Shown here piece by piece: positions 52,201 to 62,239 of a stretch of DNA of 64,000 bases. The notes beneath the pieces were generated by a model, which did no database searches, had not been told where the DNA came from, and saw nothing but the letters and a program-made list of their open reading frames with translations. Source of the stretch: Liolophura sinensis (lineage: Eukaryota; Mollusca; Polyplacophora; Chitonida; Chitonidae); NCBI RefSeq assembly GCF_032854445.1, contig NC_088295.1, positions 53,735,249 to 53,799,248 of the forward strand, written 5' to 3'. Each line of letters begins with the position of its first letter. Positions within the stretch are counted from its first letter, which is position 1. The position numbers were made by a program, and so were the translations under genes.

Positions 52201-55200
52201 CCAAATAGCTGACAAACTATTAAACCTACTACAGTATCTGCAGAATGTTGTGTCTGCCACAATTGTGTGTTTCACATAAAACCAGAAAATAACTAAATAA
52301 TAGGCTGATGGCATGGATGTGACCTAATAGATTTTTGTACATCTGAGCCTGGTTGTTCAAAAGTGCCGTAGCGCTTAACACCAGATTTATACTTAAAACC
52401 AACTCTAAAACCAGTGGTGTAACTGTATATTAGATATGAACTAATTTTGCTGCTGTGATACTTAGCCTTCATTGGCTGCACAGTATCGCTAAATTTTTAA
52501 ATATATAAACTGATGTAGTACCAGCATTAGCTATTACATTTCTGAACAATCAGGCACAATTGGGTTTTAAAGGTAGTGTTTATTCTGCAACCATTGAGAA
52601 GCATTCATCCATAGGTTGCTTGCTTTGATCTGGCTTGCTTACATTCCTCCTTGCTTTGAACTGGCTTGCTTTTATTCCCCCTCACTTTAATCAGGTTTGC
52701 TTAATACATTCGCCCTCACTTTGATCTGGCCCGCTTACACCCCCTTTCTTTGATCTGGCTTGCTTACATTTCCCCTTGCTTTGATCTGGCTTGCTTACGT
52801 TCGCCCTCACTTTGATCTGGCTTGCTTACGTTCACCCTCACTTTGATCTGGCTTGCTTAATACATTCACCGTCACTATGATCTGGCTTGCTTATATTCCC
52901 CCCTCACTTTGATCTGGCTTGCTTAATACATTCACCCTCACTTTGATCTGGCTTGCTTATATTCCCCCTCACTTTGATCTGACTTGCTTAATACATTCAC
53001 CCTCACTTTGATCTGGCTTGCTTATATTCCCCCCTCACTTTGATCTGGCTTGCTTAATACATTCACCCACACTTTTATCTGGTTTGCTTACCCTTCACCC
53101 TTGCTTTGATCACCAAAATGAGTATTAATTTAAAAAGCGCAAACAAATATCTGGGAATGTTGAACCAGATGAACGAAAACACTAGCAAGGTAGTGGCATC
53201 ATAGATTGTCTCTCCTTGCTTTCTGTAAAATGACAATAGAATGAATGTTGATGGGATGCTTTAACCTGCTGTGGTATTCATCCGACTAGTCAGTGTGTTG
53301 TACATAACGCATTCAGCTATAATGTGCAGATGGTTGTAGGTTTCACTCGGACTCTGAGTTAAATTCCTTCCACCATTAAAGCTGGCTGCCGTCATACATG
53401 TCATATATAAGTTAAACCCCAAGCACTCACTCACTCATATAAGTGAAATATTCTTCAGCAAGACGTAAAACATTAATCAGGTACACATCATTATGATATT
53501 TAAAGGACACTGTGCTTGTAAATTTAGTGTAAACCTTGAATGTCAAATCCACCGATACATGTCTTACAACACATATCTGATCTTCTTGTTTACTTTTACT
53601 TGTTGACTAGCCTCTATGGCTTAGTTGACAGAGCGTCCGCCCCTGGCAGTAGATCCAGGGTCAATCCGGGGTCGTTTCACACCTAGCCAGTCTCTAGCCA
53701 GCCGCCCAGTACGGTTCAGCAAGTGACGTCAAAACGAAGTAATTTTCAAGATGATTTCTAGATTGACAGAGGCATTACTTATGGATAACAACTCCTGGAT
53801 TTATTGTGTTGGTGACGTTTCGATGTGGTTCAACATCCATGTAAGAACCATATGGTTTGATAACGATGTAAGAACCCACATCGAAACATCACCATATGGT
53901 TTGATAACGATGTAAGAACCCACATCGAAACGTCACCATATGGTTTGATAACGATGTAAGAACCCACATCGAAACGTCACCAACACAATAAATCCAGGAG
54001 TTGTTATCCATAAGTAATGCATCTTTCAATCTAGAAATCATCTTGAAAATTACTTCGTTTTGACGTCACTCACTGAACTCGCCATAAGTAATGCCTCTGT
54101 CAGTCTATACCATCCCAATTCCTAAATGCCTCCGAAAGAAGAAAAAGATGATTTCTAGCTAGATAGAAGCAAATGTACTGCTGTATTAATTTGAACCCAT
54201 AGTGGATGACGTTGAAGTTTCGATTTATGACACTGACATCTCTGGCCAGACTTCAGATTCCAGTTTTTCTGATGTTATTTGAATTTGATCTTTGTCCACA
54301 CATTTTCAACAGCACTATCACACTATTTGGTGTGTTTACTTTAAGATTCAATATTTATTTACTATTCATTCCCTCTGTCACCTTCACAATAAATATCATT
54401 TGTATTCCCCAAGAGATGTTAAATTCTTATCTATATGCGATGACCACTACAGGTACATGTTACTGTCGGCATTCCGAAAAGCATATGCCTGTAGGGGCTT
54501 ATAGCCATGTACAATATAAGTACATGTACATGTACGATATGGATGTCAGTGTTAGTGTACAAACATTTACTATCTGTCAGTTATCAGTACAGTTAATAGT
54601 ATTTTGTAACTACTGTGTGCAGGTGCCCTTGTGGAAATTCAGCTCTTTTCCTCTCGTAGCTTTCAGCTGTAAAATGGCGAGAGCAGAACACGGCCGTTTT
54701 TGGTGGGTACAAAATCCTTCCGTCTTACACTGTAAATCCATGCCTGGAAACTTGGAAAAACTAACTCCAGGTTTCTTTTGACAACCCTGTCTCTACATCT
54801 GGGTGCAGAACAGCAAACCATTTTGTAGAGAAATTTGATATTTTCACTCTTTTTTTTTTTTTGAAATGGAACAAAATGTCGAAGCTCCGACAGCTCATAA
54901 AGGTTGGATTTGTGTTGGCAGAAAAAACACATGAAACAAGCCTCATTATGTAGTGATTTTAAGTGCCATGTTACTCAGGTTATTGTACCCTTTTGTAATA
55001 TTTTTTTACACTCAATTTAACAATATATACAGGTAAGAAATAAGTAAGTAAGTAAGAAATCTGTACACTAATCCTTTAAGTACGACGTTAAACATAAGCA
55101 CACATACACACACTTTTACACCGGCCTGGCTGGCACAGTTGGTAGAGCGTCTGCTTCGGGAGCGGTAGATCCAGGGTCAATCCTGGGTGGAGTCACACCT

Positions 55201-58049
55201 AAGACTTTAAAAGAGCTTTGCGTTCAGCATGAAGGGGATAGTCCAACTACTGGTTGACCCGTATCAGTATAATGGCACAGGGGAGCGGCTTACTTGCCTT
55301 CGGTAGGTAGTCTCAGTGAAGCAGCACTAGATAAAAGAGCGGTGGAAATCCATCCTGCAACAAGAAGGCACATGACATACATTCTAAGGATTCCTTCATC
55401 GTCATATGACTGAAAAATTGTTAAGTACGACATTAACCCCAAGCACTCACTCACTCACTCACTCACTCACTCACTCACACACTTTTACTGGTTTACAATT
55501 TCCAAGTCACATGTGTACTCCAATGTGAGTGCACATAATGAATACCAGTGTGTACATTTGCAGGTTTGGTTATGATTTTAAGGCAGCAGTTTAGTCAAGT
55601 ACCTGCCCAGGCTCTCCTGTTTCAACTGCCCATTAAGTGAAATATTCTTGAACATGGCAATCAAATTAATAAATAAAAGTGAAATTCTAATCGTGCTGCT
55701 TTTTATTTTCAGGCTCAGGAAGGTTTGACAAGCACAACGTTTGAGATAACTCGTAGTGCCACCATTCCATGTGACAATGTGGGGCACAAAGTGGCAGTTG
55801 GCATCGTTGATCTGAGCCCCGAATTTGAGTATGAAACTATCCCCTTGCTGGCACCTCATGCCTTCTTAAAGGCTCGTGTGACCAACAAATCACAGTATGC
55901 ATTTCTGCCAGGACCAACCAATATCTTCTTGGACAATAATTTTGTAGCTAAGGTATGGCTTATGTACGGTACAAACTGAAACAAATTTCTGTCGAATCAG
56001 TCCATTAGCACGTGTACATGTATATACTAGAATAGATTTGAAGTACCCTAAAATCTCCAACCATCTCTGTAACCAATATGTTAAACATTCTGAGAAAACT
56101 GGGGGATGTAGGGAAATAATTTGCAGAGTTTTACAAAGCCCTGCATCTTTAAATGACACAAACAAATCATGTTTCACGTCATTTTCATATTAATTGTATG
56201 CATAAATTCCACTGAAAAAATACTTGGGGGGCTGAAAAGGTTGTAGGTTTTTTAACCAGGAATATATCCAATTATACATCCAACCACAGTTCTGTCACAC
56301 CTCCTTCCATCTTCAGACAAACGGCTGGGTATATGGCTTCCTGTGTATAACCTCGCCTAGTATTACTGATAAATTTATCATTTCGGAGGAAATGGAATAT
56401 CGTGTTTAAATATATATGTTTTGTGGTTGCTACAAATAGTTCAGTTTACCTGTCAGTATTTATGGTATTTATTTTACATTTTTAGTCCTTTCATTTAATC
56501 AATACACAAGTTATTTTAAGTCAAACTTCATGGTATGGTTTAATTTATAAGAGTTCCCTCACAACAAGCGATACTGTTTTTGAAACCGTTACACCGAGAA
56601 AAGTTTTTTTTTTTAATAATATTTTGTTGAGCTTATTCTCAGCATTGCACCTTAACCCGTTATAAATAACAATGCCTGTTACAGAGTTTCCTGGATGCGG
56701 TGAGTCCAGCTGAAGAGTTCCTGGTGTCCCTAGGTGTGGATCCAGCTGTCCGCATCAAGTACAAGCCCCTCCATAAATACGAGGAAAAATCGGGCCTGTT
56801 GACCAAGGTGAAGACGGTGACATACAAACAGGACATAGAAGTGAAGAATACTCACACAAACCCCATGCAGATCAAGGTCGTTGACCATGTTCCTGTTAGC
56901 AATGACGATAAGATCAAGGTGAGACCGATAGTCGAAATTCATTCTCGTAGTGTGTTTCTCTCACAGTTAACTTGTCTTAAAGGTGAAGGAAACATGTGAA
57001 TCACAAAGATACATCTGGCATCAATCTGCATGATGGGATGGTTCAAATTCAATGAAAATATTGCTGTTTCTGTCCTGCATTCATCAGCTTCTCATCGTTC
57101 ATACATGTATAGGAGATTGTGAGGACTGGGTACATTTGCCTTTTTTCAGTGCTCACACTTACAGCAGTTGTCACCAGTTTCATCAGTTTCATCAGTTTCA
57201 TCATGATGATCATTGCTCAGTGGTAGAATATGACACAGTGATGATTGTACCGCTCACAGTGATGATTGTACCGCTCACAGTGATGATTGTACCGTTCACA
57301 GTCATGATTGTACCGCTCACAGTCATGATTGTACTGCTCACAGTCATGATTGTACCACTCACAGTCATGATTGTACTGCTCACAGTCATGAGTGTACTGC
57401 TCACAGTGATTCAGATTGATTATGTATTCAGTAAATGCACTCTCTGCTTCACTACAGAACCAGTCTCCGGTTCAGTCAGTATCATGGAGTTGTTCTATTC
57501 AAACAAGATCCAGTTATTAAATGGCTCAAATGTTGCCTATGTGGTGTTTAAGCTACATATGTATAATCATTCATTCATTCCAATTTGTCTATGCAGCACT
57601 GGAAAAAGCTTTATCCAGTGATCTACGAATAGATATTTAAAGTTTAACTTCAAGCGTTTATTGTCAGATGGCAAAAAGCCACTTTTTTCTTTTCTTTTAA
57701 ACATATTGTGAACATTTTCATTGTGGAATCACAACTCCTATTTCAACTGCTCAACCACTACCCCCACCCCCACCCCCACCCCCCACCAACCCCCAAACCC
57801 CTAAACAATAAAAAAAAACCTGGTACTTGGTAAATGGAGTGTTTTATTTGTGAACAGGTGAACATCCTTGAACCTCCCCTGAGCCAGAAGCATCCAGAGA
57901 AGACAGAGAACACCGACACAATAAAGTTGACAAAGGATAGCCATGTGGAGTGGCAAATCACTGTCAAGGAGAGCGACAAAAAAGAGATCACTCTGAAATA
58001 TACCATCGAATACCCCGCTGGAGAAGCGATTGATATTAGCACTGTCTGA
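43259..58049 (+). CDS. DUF4140/DUF4139 protein (F37C4.5-like), 10 exons, function unknown
   Basis: Member of a family found from bacteria to animals; no activity is established that I know of. Exons: 43259-43488, 44334-44571, 45024-45235, 46162-46297, 47708-47856, 51706-51862, 51931-52056, 55713-55952, 56685-56918, 57858-58049. All introns are GT/AG, phases agree, and the sum is 1914 nt, 637 residues. N-terminal DUF4140 strand region (VVVYQDRAEVCRV, about 20-110) leads into a charged coiled coil (about 105-220), then DUF4139 with YYGLIKQSTGEDWEDAKLFLSTA (about 275-298), a basic proline/glutamine-containing loop in exons 6-7, and a beta-rich C-terminus ending in YPAGEAIDISTV. No signal peptide or membrane segment. 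The start is the ATG at 43259; an in-frame GTG two codons upstream is not used in eukaryotes. For exon 5 the acceptor at 47707 is preferred, because the one at 47636-47637 would put a stop in the second codon. Confidence 0.93.
44855..45008 (+). mobile_element. SINE-A 3' fragment in DUF4139-gene intron 2
   Basis: From 'ggccagcggatggtctttgg' through 'cctgtttccttccaccacaa' to 'cagtgtaaaacaccaatcag' with an AAAT tail that is itself duplicated ('aaaacaccaatcaaataaat'). It stops just before the acceptor of exon 3. Confidence 0.8.
45530..45799 (-). mobile_element. Full-length SINE-A with 10-bp target duplication
   Basis: Complete reverse copy in intron 3 of the DUF4139 gene: (attt)n tail, 'ggtgttttatgccgtactca', GC-rich centre, B box in reverse and 'ccaactgagccatggaggcc' head. 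Exact direct repeats ccctactgat flank it at 45520-45529 and 45800-45809. It is the best copy for deriving the family's ends. Confidence 0.95.
46525..46975. repeat. About 103-bp tandem repeat, four to five copies
   Basis: Unit contains 'cccaattttcaggccattgg', 'attaatttatgtaaacatga' and 'attgtggaggagacctgatc'. The first unit is about 20 bp shorter than the others. In intron 4 of the DUF4139 gene. Confidence 0.9.
47475..47606 (+). mobile_element. SINE-A 3' fragment next to exon 5
   Basis: Starts 'caacctgcagatgcatggtt', keeps 'ggtttcctcctaccataatg' and 'gaaatattcttgagtatgac', and ends in an AAAT tail. It ends about 100 bp before the acceptor of exon 5. Confidence 0.8.
48775..49882. repeat. 88-91 bp satellite-like array, about 12 copies
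   Basis: Unit: 'cacacagggtacatgtatga', then 'caggcacggtgacagactga', 'aatgatgcaagagttctgtc', and 'aatcagcacgacccgtagca' with 'cagattca'. Copies differ mainly by single bases and by one- or two-base changes in the ggcacggggtgac part. Lies in intron 5 of the DUF4139 gene. It shows no open frame of note. Confidence 0.97.
50395..50555 (-). mobile_element. SINE-A copy, head truncated
   Basis: (ttta)n tail, 'ggtgttttaccccgtactca', 'ccagcattatggtgggtgga' and 'cttcccacgtacggccggca', then the match stops before the tRNA-like part. In intron 5. Confidence 0.85.
50705..50862 (-). mobile_element. SINE-A copy, head truncated
   Basis: Second copy within 310 bp of the first, same orientation and truncated at nearly the same point ('ctatcccacttacgagaagc'). 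Whether they arose by one insertion plus local duplication or by two insertions is unclear. Confidence 0.85.
52618..53112. repeat. Tandem repeat of alternating 31- and 34-bp units
   Basis: Core 'tttgatctggcttgctta' is followed either by 'tattccccctcac' or by 'atacattcaccctcac'. Outer copies are single units, the middle copies alternate as a 65-bp dimer. In intron 7 of the DUF4139 gene. Confidence 0.92.
53330..53482 (+). mobile_element. SINE-A 3' fragment with a piece of SINE-B tail inside
   Basis: 'ggttgtaggtttcactcgga' and 'agtgaaatattcttcagcaa' belong to SINE-A. Between them, about 53405-53440, is 'gttaaaccccaagcactcac', which is the SINE-B tail. This looks like one element inserted into another or a template switch. 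Confidence 0.65.
53605..53700 (+). mobile_element. SINE-B head fragment
   Basis: 'ctctatggcttagttgacag' and 'agcgtccgcccctggcagta' plus 'gatccagggtcaatccgggg' form a tRNA-like A and B box region. The match ends after 'tttcacacctagccag', shortly before the foldback element. Confidence 0.75.
53713..54080. mobile_element. Foldback element with internal tandem repeat
   Basis: The left arm (about 53713-53830) and right arm (about 53961-54080) are reverse complements over about 115 bp with few mismatches; for example 'gtgacgtcaaaacgaagtaa' on the left is met by 'ttacttcgttttgacgtcac' on the right. Between and into the right arm lie about three copies of a roughly 54-bp unit with 'tggtttgataacgatgtaag' and 'aacccacatcgaaacgtcac'. 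It lies in intron 7. No protein is encoded. It could be a foldback DNA element or an inverted pair of retroelement ends; I cannot decide. Confidence 0.85.
55074..55106 (+). mobile_element. SINE-B tail fragment
   Basis: 'ttaagtacgacgttaaacat' directly precedes a complete SINE-B copy and equals the end of that family. Confidence 0.6.
55120..55475 (+). mobile_element. SINE-B full-length with 13-bp target duplication
   Basis: Head 'ccggcctggctggcacagtt' with A-box-like 'ggtagagcgtctgcttcggg' and B-box-like 'ggtcaatcctgggt'; body includes 'aagactttaaaagagc' and 'gtatcagtataatggcacag'; tail 'ttaagtacgacattaacccc' followed by (cact)n. Direct repeats cacacacttttac lie at 55107-55119 and 55476-55488, although part of this is CAC-rich and could slip. 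In intron 7 of the DUF4139 gene. Confidence 0.88.
57180..57410. repeat. 21-bp minisatellite in intron 9
   Basis: About nine copies of 'tcatgattgtaccgctcacag' (21 bp) at 57234-57410, preceded by a short (catcagttt)n stretch at 57180-57200. The 189-codon forward frame across it is kept open by the period being a multiple of three. Confidence 0.92.
57755..57795. repeat. (CCCCCA)n low-complexity run
   Basis: C-rich run just upstream of the last exon, about 60 bp before its acceptor. Confidence 0.85.
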
Positions 58050-58428
58050 ACTCTGACATGCTGAAAGGAAAGCTAGGTATTAAAAATTTGGCTTTCATAA
58101 AACATAAGATTTCTATAGATCAATTAAATTGAACATCTGGGCCTATTTTTAACAATTTTTGATATTGCCGGAGGCAGACCTCAAAATTCATAGATGATGT
58201 GTTCATTAACATATAGATTGGACAGTTGAGATTGAAGTTGTGCAAGGAATTACTTCTCGAAGGTATAACCCTTTTGATACATAAAAGTACAGTTATTTTT
58301 TCAAGACTTGCATATACTTACATCTGTTTACAATTTACAGGTTTTAAAAGCATTCTTAGTTCAAAATTTGTCTGTAAAATAATTTTTTAAGGTGGGTGCC
58401 AGTAAATTTATGCTTTGCAGAGGGAATC

Positions 58429-58434
58429 AATAAA
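58429..58434 (+). terminator. Candidate polyadenylation signal of the DUF4139 gene
   Basis: AATAAA about 380 bp after the stop codon, at the head of an A run. This would give a short 3' UTR. Confidence 0.4.
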
Positions 58435-58547
58435 AAAAAAAAATACTCTTGTTACAGGAATACTCAGTTGTTGGGGGGTGGGGGCGCTCACAATGTTATA
58501 TCAACAAATTTGCATTTGATAAATGTTCTAGCCATTGTTTAGCACAG

Positions 58548-58660
58548 AATTTACTATTTACTAGACATGTATGATAATCATAGAATTTATTATTTACTAG
58601 ACATGTATGATAATCATAGAATTTACTATTTACTAGACATGTATGATAATCATAGAATTT
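58548..58660. repeat. 36-bp tandem repeat, three copies
   Basis: 'tagaatttactatttactag' plus 'acatgtatgataatca' is repeated three times with one or two changes. Confidence 0.93.
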
Positions 58661-59779
58661 TGGTGACATAGTGCATGTCTCTGGAGAACTTGAGCTTTCT
58701 AACTAGCTTATATTTCACAATTGTATGATGTCCTATTTGTTACATCAAAAATCATCCCAAAAAATGTCTGAACCAAAAAAAATGCAATGTAGAGTGTTAA
58801 GTTGACCTTTAAATTATGAAAGCCAATTAGAAAATATGTTGTGCATTGATTCCTTTATGTTTGGGTGATAAAGACGTCTTAAGTTGTCAAGTTTGCCCAT
58901 ATGAAATGTGTGGCTAAGTGGTTTAAATCACTAAAAGGTGAGGGTTCAAACCCAGCTTTGGACAGGGAATTTTTTGAATTGATGGTGACCATGTGTAACC
59001 GGTGTCCATTTATTGAAGAGCTCTTTCTTCCACGGATGTACATATGTGTAGGTCACATATATAAATGTTCAGTAGTAATTTGCCAGAGGTGTGTGTGGGG
59101 TGGGGGGGGTGGGGTGGGGTGTCTTCCAGGGGCCACTCGAAAAAGTTAAATAAAATCAAAAAAGGATGTCAACTTTCAGAGCTCAGATTTTGGTGTTTTT
59201 AGCCGAAAACAGTCAAGTGATACTTCACCAATCAAATCAATATGTGATGTCTTTTGTTTCAGTGTCAGATTTTGAAATGTGATGTTTAGTTTTCAGTGCG
59301 ATTGTACTTTTGCTGGCAGAGTTAATGTCCTAAACATCTTCTGAATCCATTTAGTTTTAGGGTTGTGAAAAAAGTGTTTTTGCTTTTTTTTGTTTTTTTT
59401 TTTTTTCTCAAATTTAGCAAAAACTTTGTCTTGGTTGTGGTTGTGTTGTAGAGGCTATAAAAGAAAAAGTTGCTCATTCCTGTATCTACTCACCAGAGTG
59501 GAATCAGTTTTCTGCAATAACCTTGGCTGTGGTGGGAATCAGACATTCAATTCTGCAGGTTCTTTACCCCAGGTATGATTATTTCTTACAGGTGAAATAA
59601 TCATGTACACATAAGACTTAAAATACTATATCCAATCAACACAGGAGAAAATGAATACATGTACTTCAAAGCTGCCTTATGTATGACTACACTGAGAAAG
59701 GTGACCCTGTACACCCTTTTATAATGGCTGTGAAATACATATATTTTCATATAGACATTTCAAGTACATGTTTTTCTGA
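58661..59779. other. Non-coding stretch
   Basis: Contains a G-rich run at 59095-59120 and T runs at 59385-59406. A short patch near 58905-58970 ('ggtgagggttcaaacccagc') looks like a tRNA B box and may be an old SINE remnant. No exon recognised. Confidence 0.4.
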
Positions 59780-60680
59780 TGCTGTATTTGTCAGTTTTAC
59801 AGCTTGCAGTATGTTTGCTGTATTTGTCAGTTTTACAGCTTGCAGTAGGTTTGCTCTATTTGTCAGTTTTACAGCTTGCAGTATGTCTGCTGTATTTGTC
59901 AGTTTTACAGCTTACAGTATGTCTGCTGTATTTGTCAGTTTAACAGCTTGCAGTATGTCTGCTGTATTTGTCAGTTTTAAAGCTTGCAGTATGCCTGCTG
60001 TATTTGTCAGTTTTACAGCTTGCAGTATGTCTTCTGTATTTGTCAGTTTTACAGCTTGCATTATGTCGGCTGTATTTGTCAGTTTTAAAACTTGCAGTAT
60101 GCCTGCTTTATTTGTCAGTTTTAAAGCTTCCAGTATGTCTTCTGTATTTGTCAGTTTTACAGCTTGCAGTATGTCTGCTGTATTTGTCAGTTTTACAGCT
60201 TGCAGTATGTCTGCTGTATTTGTCGATGTACAGTTTGCAGTATGTCTGCTGTATTTGTCAGTTTTACAGCTTGCAGTATGTTTGCTGTATTTGTCGGTTT
60301 AACAGCTTGCAGTATGTCTGCTGTATTTGTCAGTTTTAAAGCTTGCAGTATGCCTGCTGTATTTGTCAGTTTTACAGCTTGCAGAATGTCTTCTGTATTT
60401 GTCAGTTTTACAGCTTGCATTATGTTGGCTGTATTTGTCAGTTTTAAAACTTGCAGTATGCCTGCTTTATTTGTCAGTTTTAAAGCTTGCAGTATGTCTT
60501 CTGTATTTGTCAGTTTTACAGCTTGCAGTATGTCTGCTGTATTTGTCAATTTTACAGCTTGCAGTATGTCTGCTGTATTTGTCGATTTACAGCTTCCAGT
60601 GTGTCTGCTGTATTTGTTGATTTACAGCTTCCAGTATGTCTGCTGTATTTGTCAATTTTACAGATTCCAGTATGTCTAAC
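59780..60680. repeat. 36-bp minisatellite with a 359-bp higher-order block
   Basis: About 25 copies of 'tgtatttgtcagttttacag' plus 'cttgcagtatgtctgc' (36 bp). Variant copies (taacag, taaagc, gcattatg, tgccttgct-type) recur in the same order 359 bp apart, for instance at 59942 and 60301. So a block of ten units was duplicated after the units diverged; one unit is a base short. Open frames of 97-207 codons exist on both strands for the same reason as in the other multiple-of-three arrays. Confidence 0.95.
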
Positions 60681-61469
60681 AGCAGTAGTTACTGTGGTTA
60701 GGGGCTGTTTGCACACAGCAGTCGTAAGCCCTAAGTTTTTTAACTAGTATGGAAACTTAAGTTTTTAATGTGTCATCATGATAGTTACACTCAGCTTAGC
60801 CTACGATCACTTTGTACAAGTGGCCCGAGATGATTTTTTGGCTGATGATTGAATGTCAAAAGATTATATGCTAGTATTAGTTGATTTGCTTACTACAAGT
60901 TACAAGTTATATTGTCAGTTATGTATTTCATATACACATAGATTTTCTTATTGCAGTTGATACTTTGTGAAATGTTTATTTTTCACTTTAAGGAAATAGA
61001 TTTTAAGGTATTTTTTGTCTTGAATTTTTATCAGTGTAACATGAATAATACTAAAATGCAGCTATTTTTATTGCTCACATTTTACTACATTTTTATATTC
61101 CTTCTATGACAATATTTAAATTCCTTGAAACTTCACAGGTTTTATATACTGAAACTTCACAGGTTTTATATACTGAATGTTTTGTGAAAAAAAATGTCTT
61201 GAAATATTGTACGTTTAAAATACCCACTTAATCCATTATGATTAACTGTTATTTTCATAAAGCAGATGTTTGTAAAATATAAATTGCTACTGGGATAATA
61301 AAGTTATATTATGTGATGGTAGTTCATTGGGTTTTTATATAGGAAGGCCGAAACCAAAACCATATTATATTATGGCTACGAAAAGTATTTATTGAGAATG
61401 GATGACATTTCTGGAAAACAACATTCTGAAAATCAAGAAGGAAGTTGCATCCTGAGTCGCAGCCTTGTC
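60681..61469. other. Non-coding stretch between two arrays
   Basis: AT-rich, with a 27-bp direct duplication around 'gaaacttcacaggttttata' at 61127-61175. No gene recognised. Confidence 0.45.
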
Positions 61470-62112
61470 AGGTCTATGGGTAAGTTGTGCCTGTAGGCTT
61501 TGTGGGGAAAAGTCTTTCTTAGTCAGGCCTGTGGGTAAGTTGTGTGTGTAAGCTTTGTGGGAAAAGTCTTTCTTAGTCAGGTCTGTGCGCAAGTGGTGTG
61601 TGTCAGCTTGGTGGGCAAAGTCTTTCTTAGTCAGGTCTATGGGCAAGTGGTGTGTGTCAGCTTTGTGGGAAGAGTCTTTCTTAGTCAGGTCTATGGGCAA
61701 GTTGTGTGTTTAAGCTTCGTGTGAAAAGTCTTTCTTAGTCAGGTTTATGGGTAAGTTGTGTGTGTCAGCTTTGAGGGAAAAGTGTTTCATAGTCAGGTCT
61801 ATGGGCAAGTTGTGTTTGCCAGCTTTGTGGGAAGAGTCTTTCTTAGTCAGACCTATGGGCAAGTTGTGTGTGTCAGCTTTGAGGGAAAAGTGTTTCATAG
61901 TCAGGTCTATAGGCAAGTTGTGCTTGTCAGCTTTGTGGGAAGAGTCTTTCTTAGTCAGGCCTATGGGCAAGTTGTGTGTGTCAGCTTTGTGGGAAAAGCC
62001 TTTCTTAGTCAGGTCTATGGGCAAGTTGTGTGTGTCAGCTTTGTGGGAAGAGTCTTTCTTAGTCAGGCCTATGGGCAAGTTATGTGTATCAGTTTTGTGG
62101 GAAAAGTCTTGA
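61470..62112. repeat. 54-bp minisatellite
   Basis: About twelve copies of a 54-bp unit with 'gtctttcttagtcaggccta', 'tgggcaagttgtgtgtgtca' and 'gctttgtgggaaga'. A variant with 'gagggaaaagtgtttcatag' appears at 61770 and 61878, each time two units apart, so a 108-bp dimer has been copied. Long frames exist on both strands because 54 is a multiple of three. Confidence 0.95.
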
Positions 62113-62239
62113 TCCTAATTACTCATCAACCTACAAGCCTATATAAATGCCAGATTATGATCGAATCCAGTCCCTTATTTGCTTCTGTGTTTATCAGTTG
62201 TGGCCTCCTGCCATTTTATGACTATAAATAGTTGAATTT

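Noticed and set aside
53840-53980. Hammerhead ribozyme in the inner units of the foldback element
   Set aside because: A small hairpin followed by gaaac recalls the 3' half of a hammerhead core, but the required CUGANGA half is replaced by ttgataa with an extra base, so the catalytic core is not there.
57052-57621. 189-codon forward frame in intron 9 of the DUF4139 gene
   Set aside because: Half of it is a 21-bp repeat and the rest has no recognisable features; it lies between two well-supported exons.
59679-60747. Several 86-207 codon frames with a repeated 12-residue peptide
   Set aside because: Array by-products; frames are open on both strands at once, which a single coding sequence would not need.
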